Source: Flavobacteriaceae bacterium
Lineage (GTDB): Bacteria; Bacteroidota; Bacteroidia; Flavobacteriales; Flavobacteriaceae
Direction: 5' to 3'
NCBI GenBank assembly: GCA_030828025.1
Contig: JAURDG010000040.1
Location: 1 to 9,184 of the forward strand
DNA length: 9,184 nucleotides
Shown in pieces: positions 6,440 through 9,184 of the stretch. A model generated the notes under the pieces. That model saw nothing but the letters and a program-made list of their open reading frames with translations. It was not told the DNA's origin and did no database searches. Position numbers and translations under genes: made by a program. How positions within the stretch are numbered: position 1 is the first letter of the stretch; each line of letters opens with the position of its first letter.

Positions 6440-6472
6440 TGCGTACCTATTTTAAATAGTATTAGTCACGCG
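6440..6472. repeat. Direct repeat copy 2, embedded in three consecutive hairpins
   Basis: This is the second copy of TGCGTACCTATTTTAAA-N8-GTCACGCG. Around it the sequence folds into three adjacent potential hairpins: TGCGCATT/AATGCGTA (6427-6445, 3-nt loop), CTATTT/AAATAG (6447-6459) and GTCACGCGTC/GACGTGCGCC (6465-6487, two mismatches). The element ends 18 bp before the stop codon of the minus-strand lipoprotein gene. It may also serve as a transcription barrier between converging genes. Confidence 0.7.
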
Positions 6473-6504
6473 TCACAGACGTGCGCCAGGGAAAGCAAAC
6501 GGTA

Positions 6505-7053
6505 TTAATCCATATTTCTAAAATAGGCTTCCATATAATTTGCAGTATTGACGTATTCTTTTTGAAGCGCACGAAGAAAAGCGAGGTTTGCAGCTTGGTG
6601 CGGATGTGTTGGTGCTAATGCATCTTTTCCACTCAGGTCGGAGAGGGTCAAGATAATAAACCATTTTTCTTTTCGGGTGGTATAAAAGCTGCTAAAAAAA
6701 TTATAGCTATCGTCTTTTTTTGCAGCAAGTGCCGCATCAACAAAAATAGGCACTAAATTTAATGTGCGTGTTGTACGTTTGCGCTCATAGATGTTCAGAT
6801 GAAGTGGCTTTTTGTCAATCCACAATGGGATACGCTGATCAATTCCGGGTAATTTGTACTTGGTGTTTATAAATGTAAAAAATTCATCAGCCTCTTTGGG
6901 GTCTTCAAAAATAAAGGCATACTGCCTGGGCAAATCACGTTTAAAACGCTTGGCTAACTTTACCTTATCTGTTTTGATATTGGGCGCAAAACTCAACGGG
7001 ATACAACTCGTGCTGACAACAACAATACATAAATATACAAACAAGCGCAGCAT
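6505..7053 (-). CDS. Putative lipoprotein of unknown function
   Basis: This is a 182-aa protein with a short hydrophobic N-terminus and a lipobox-like VSTSC, making Cys17 the likely lipidated residue. It would be anchored in the inner or outer membrane facing the periplasm. The mature part (DPKEADEFFTFINTKYKL, LHLNIYERKR, EKWFIILTLSD) has mixed alpha/beta character and no motif I can name. It follows the M15 peptidase gene by 37 bp on the same strand and ends the operon. A cell-envelope role is reasonable from location, but the exact function is unknown. Confidence 0.75.
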   Translation of the reverse strand: MLRLFVYLCIVVVSTSCIPLSFAPNIKTDKVKLAKRFKRDLPRQYAFIFEDPKEADEFFTFINTKYKLPGIDQRIPLWIDKKPLHLNIYERKRTTRTLNLVPIFVDAALAAKKDDSYNFFSSFYTTRKEKWFIILTLSDLSGKDALAPTHPHQAANLAFLRALQKEYVNTANYMEAYFRNMD

Positions 7054-7090
7054 TCGCTACAAACGACAAAAGCCATGCCAGCTGTAAAAG

Positions 7091-7789
7091 CTATTCTGTT
7101 AATTCGACGTTAATTCCTTTGACGTAATTGTGGTAATAGTTGCTCCAAAAATCACGGGTGATGTGTTCGCTTCCCGCTACGCCAATCGATTTAAAAAAGG
7201 CATAGGCGGTGTTTGGGTCATATTGTTCCAGAAAGGCTTTTGCCTCGGGCAAATAGGAGTAGTGCCAGGGCTCGTAGGCAAATCCGGTGCGAGTGGCATC
7301 ATCGGTATAGACCAAATAAAATCCAAAACGGTGGGCGTTGGCTTGCATCCATTGGTGTAAGGGTGCAAAAGGGCCGTTGCCATGAAATTTTTCGGGTACC
7401 AATAGGCGTTTTTGATTGGGTGCGTTGGCATCGGTAATGTCAATGTCGGTGCCCCAGTGGTGGCGCGAAGTGCCGGGAATGGTGGAGTACTCCAAAATAC
7501 GCTGAATGGCAGCCTTGGGCATCTGTCCCTCGGCGGTGTAGCGGGTGTATTTGTCCTCAAAAATCTGTTGTTGCCGCACAAACGAACGGTATGCCGAAAC
7601 CAGGTGTAAATCGATGCCGTCTTGTAGTGCAGCGGCTTGCATGGCGCAAAACGCCTCGGCGGTGTTGGGTGTCAGTTGGTATGTTTCTAGCGTTGTCAGG
7701 TGGCTTTCATCTATCCCAATGAGGTGGGTGATATTGATTTGCCCCATTGCCATTTGACACATCAAAACAAAAATTAGGCTTCGTCGCAT
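7091..7789 (-). CDS. M15 family (VanY-type) D-alanyl-D-alanine carboxypeptidase
   Basis: This is a 232-aa secreted zinc peptidase. A signal peptide covers about residues 1-16 (cut before Gln17). The VanY zinc motif SxHxxGxxxD is present as SRHHWGTDID (His110, Asp117). The second part is EPWHY with the catalytic base Glu173 and zinc ligand His176. The upstream SAYRS (65-69) is the conserved substrate-side motif of the family. It should trim the terminal D-Ala from peptidoglycan stem peptides in the periplasm. Its ATG lies inside the end of the GNAT gene (16-bp overlap), so the two are cotranscribed. There is no vanH/A/X context, so a cell-wall maintenance role is far more likely than vancomycin resistance. 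Confidence 0.92.
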   Translation of the reverse strand: MRRSLIFVLMCQMAMGQINITHLIGIDESHLTTLETYQLTPNTAEAFCAMQAAALQDGIDLHLVSAYRSFVRQQQIFEDKYTRYTAEGQMPKAAIQRILEYSTIPGTSRHHWGTDIDITDANAPNQKRLLVPEKFHGNGPFAPLHQWMQANAHRFGFYLVYTDDATRTGFAYEPWHYSYLPEAKAFLEQYDPNTAYAFFKSIGVAGSEHITRDFWSNYYHNYVKGINVELTE

Positions 7790-8217
7790 AGGTTTTTTAT
7801 CATATAATAGTGTGTCCCTCCATAGGGGAGTTCAAAGGTGTCGCCCTGTTTTTGGTAGCCACAGGCTTCGTAAAAGGGTACGGCAATCAGGCGTGCGTTC
7901 ATCCATACCGTGCAAATATTTTGTTGGCGCACATGCTGTTCGGCATGGGCGATGAGTTGCTTGCCAATGCCTTGTCCTTGAACATGTTCCAAAACGGCCA
8001 TGCCACGAAGTTGTACGCTTTCTGGTTTGGGCAGTATGGTCAATACCCCAACAAGGGTATTGTCTATAAAAGCACCTAAATGCAAGGTGTTTGGTTCGTC
8101 GTCAACATCAAAGGCACAGCTTTCTAGTGGTAAGCCTTGGCGTAACACGGGGTGGCGCACCGCATAGGTGTCTTTCGTACAGATGGCTTTTAGTTGTATG
8201 TTTGTTGTTAGTTGCAA
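7774..8217 (-). CDS. GNAT family N-acetyltransferase, TTG start
   Basis: This 147-aa cytosolic protein has a GNAT fold. The acetyl-CoA pyrophosphate loop is VQGQGIG (79-85) within motif A (QLRGMAVLEH before it). Motif B is NARLIAVPFYEACGY (107-121). The early segment RHPVLRQGLPLESC (21-34) is typical of a common GNAT subfamily in Bacteroidota. The frame has no suitable ATG: a stop codon lies two codons upstream of the TTG at 8215-8217, and the next Met is residue 73 inside motif A. TTG is therefore the likely start. The acceptor is unknown. It heads a leftward operon with the M15 peptidase and the lipoprotein, and diverges from a second GNAT gene. Confidence 0.88.
   Translation of the reverse strand: MQLTTNIQLKAICTKDTYAVRHPVLRQGLPLESCAFDVDDEPNTLHLGAFIDNTLVGVLTILPKPESVQLRGMAVLEHVQGQGIGKQLIAHAEQHVRQQNICTVWMNARLIAVPFYEACGYQKQGDTFELPYGGTHYYMIKNLCDEA
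8173..8204 (+). promoter_or_regulatory. Bacteroidota-type promoter for the rightward GNAT gene
   Basis: The box TATGTTTG (8197-8204) matches TAnnTTTG exactly, with TTTC (8173-8176) 20 bp upstream as the -33 box. The promoter lies wholly inside the 5' end of the minus-strand GNAT gene. The -7 box ends 18 bp before the plus-strand ATG, leaving a very short leader. Confidence 0.6.
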
Positions 8218-8222
8218 GCGCT

Positions 8223-8648
8223 ATGAAGATTGACTTTCGATTTTTAAAAGTAACGAATATACCCGAAATCATTCCCTTGATGCAAGAATTTACGCAAGGG
8301 AAATATTCGGATGCTGTGCATACAAAGCGATTTAATGCCATGTTTGCCCATGAATACGACTGCATAGGTTTTTATGATGGTGCGGAACTGATTGGACTTT
8401 GTGGTTTGTGGTACCAAACCCGGCATTATTCGGGGAAGAGTTGCGAGTTAGACCACTTCTACATCAAACCCGAATATCAAGGAAAAGGATTGGGTACGCA
8501 GTTTATGCATTGGATAGGCGAAAAACTAAAAGCCGAGGGCTACGAGGCACTGGAGCTTAACGCCTATAAAGAAAACATTGCCTCACACCGTTTGTATGCC
8601 CGTGAAGGTTTTGAACACCTTGGGTTTCACTTTGTAAAGCGTTTGTAG
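8223..8648 (+). CDS. GNAT family N-acetyltransferase
   Basis: This 141-aa cytosolic acetyltransferase has the acetyl-CoA loop QGKGLG (86-91) after the strand ELDHFYIKPEY, and motif B residues LNAYKENIASHRLYAREGF (112-130). I start it at the ATG 8223-8225 because the product then begins with the usual GNAT first strand. The frame stays open upstream to 8091, but that part is the reverse shadow of the neighbouring GNAT gene. A promoter at 8173-8204 fits this start. The gene diverges from the other GNAT gene with only 5 bp between start codons. The two proteins belong to different GNAT subfamilies by eye, so this is not a recent duplication. The substrate is unknown. Confidence 0.9.
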   Translation: MKIDFRFLKVTNIPEIIPLMQEFTQGKYSDAVHTKRFNAMFAHEYDCIGFYDGAELIGLCGLWYQTRHYSGKSCELDHFYIKPEYQGKGLGTQFMHWIGEKLKAEGYEALELNAYKENIASHRLYAREGFEHLGFHFVKRL

Positions 8649-8664
8649 GAATCCTGTATATTTG
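8631..8664 (+). promoter_or_regulatory. Bacteroidota-type promoter for the CarboxypepD_reg-like gene
   Basis: TATATTTG (8657-8664) is an exact TAnnTTTG match with TTTG (8631-8634) 22 bp upstream. It overlaps the last codons of the GNAT gene and ends 26 bp before the next ATG, so the downstream gene probably has its own promoter. Confidence 0.65.
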
Positions 8665-8690
8665 TGCATAGCCAACCCAATTTTTATTAT

Positions 8691-9184
8691 ATGAGACATA
8701 TACTCATTGCCCTTTTTTTTGCGCCTTTGGCTATGGCGCAGTCCGATTACCGCACCTGGCTTAGAGGAAAGGTCATGTACCAAAACACCAATGTAATGGC
8801 CGCCAATGTGGTCAACACAACGACCCAACAAGCAACCATCACGGATGATAACGGCGAGTTTGCCATTGAAGTAAAAATGGAGGACGAACTGGTTTTTACT
8901 TCGTTGCAGTATCAAATTCGGGTGGTCAAAATCACAAAAGATATTCTGCAGCGTGGCCGATTGGTCATTGATGTAAACGAAAAGATAACGGAGTTGGATG
9001 AGGTCGTAGTAACCCCAGAACAACGCCAGAAATTCCTTGACTTACGTGCCGAAGAGTTTGAACAATTCGACTACGCACAAGACCGTTCTACAAAAGTGCA
9101 AAATACAATCATGCGCCAAGATCAACTCTACAACGGGGTCAATTTTGTAAACGTTTTTAAAGCACTCGCAAAACTTGTAGATAA
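8691..9184 (+). CDS. Secreted CarboxypepD_reg-like domain protein, 3' end beyond the window
   Basis: About 164 codons are visible. A signal peptide (residues 1-16, cut after AMA before Gln17) is followed by a beta-sandwich domain of the carboxypeptidase regulatory-like type: LRGKVMYQNTN, then NVVNTTTQQATITDDNGEF, then DELVFTSLQYQ and ITELDEVVVTPE (about 24-110). This domain is best known as the N-terminal plug-side extension of TonB-dependent receptors, but the sequence after it (FLDLRAEEFEQFDYAQDRS) does not start a TonB box/plug region. It resembles the short stand-alone secreted proteins of this class in flavobacteria. The role is unknown; envelope location is likely. No stop occurs before the window edge. 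Confidence 0.85.
   Translation, partial: MRHILIALFFAPLAMAQSDYRTWLRGKVMYQNTNVMAANVVNTTTQQATITDDNGEFAIEVKMEDELVFTSLQYQIRVVKITKDILQRGRLVIDVNEKITELDEVVVTPEQRQKFLDLRAEEFEQFDYAQDRSTKVQNTIMRQDQLYNGVNFVNVFKALAKLVD

Noticed and set aside
7091..7789. Vancomycin-resistance gene
   Set aside because: The VanY-type motifs are those of general M15 carboxypeptidases and no other van gene is nearby.
8091..8222. 44-codon N-terminal extension of the plus-strand GNAT, resembling a hydrophobic leader
   Set aside because: It is the antisense of the other GNAT gene. The ATG at 8223 gives the canonical GNAT start and fits the promoter at 8173-8204.
8583..9023. 146-codon minus-strand frame opposite the CarboxypepD_reg-like gene
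   Set aside because: It crosses a promoter and two convincing plus-strand genes and shows no domain. It is a shadow.

Overview
The window most likely comes from a member of the Bacteroidota, probably a flavobacterium. Three promoters fit the Bacteroidota pattern (TAnnTTTG with a TTTG-like -33 box about 20 bp upstream). Classical Shine-Dalgarno sites are scarce. The gene content (a gpmI/thioredoxin-like/map run, a VanY-type M15 peptidase and a secreted CarboxypepD_reg-like protein) is typical of that group. The species cannot be told from the sequence.

Left flank (1-2720, minus strand): a tightly packed operon reading leftwards, gpmI (phosphoglycerate mutase), then a secreted thioredoxin-fold protein with a single active-site cysteine, then map (methionine aminopeptidase, cut by the window edge). 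gpmI and the thioredoxin gene are 4 bp apart. The thioredoxin gene and map overlap as TAATG. These are core genes with balanced base composition.

Centre (about 2720-6500): a visibly AT-rich accessory block with genes on the plus strand. It holds (a) a DUF3010-like protein overlapping a Hanks-type serine/threonine kinase gene; (b) a ClpP-fold SDH_sah serine protease followed 10 bp later by a 65-aa protein of unknown function, this pair being bracketed by a perfect 9-bp inverted repeat; (c) a HigA-like XRE antitoxin with no toxin beside it; (d) a 36-aa single-pass membrane ORF lying between two copies of a 33-bp direct repeat. Hairpin-rich intergenic repeats separate the later modules. The layout resembles a stack of independently acquired accessory or defence cassettes between core genes. 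No integrase, transposase, tRNA or clear target-site duplication is visible.

Right flank (6505-9184): again balanced in composition. A minus-strand operon runs GNAT acetyltransferase (TTG start), then M15 D-Ala-D-Ala carboxypeptidase, then a lipoprotein of unknown function. Diverging from it by 5 bp is a second GNAT gene on the plus strand, followed by the start of a secreted CarboxypepD_reg-like protein that runs off the window.

The most promising candidate for an undescribed system is the translationally coupled DUF3010-like/kinase pair. Second is the SDH_sah protease with its small partner. Their function is inferred from architecture and context only.
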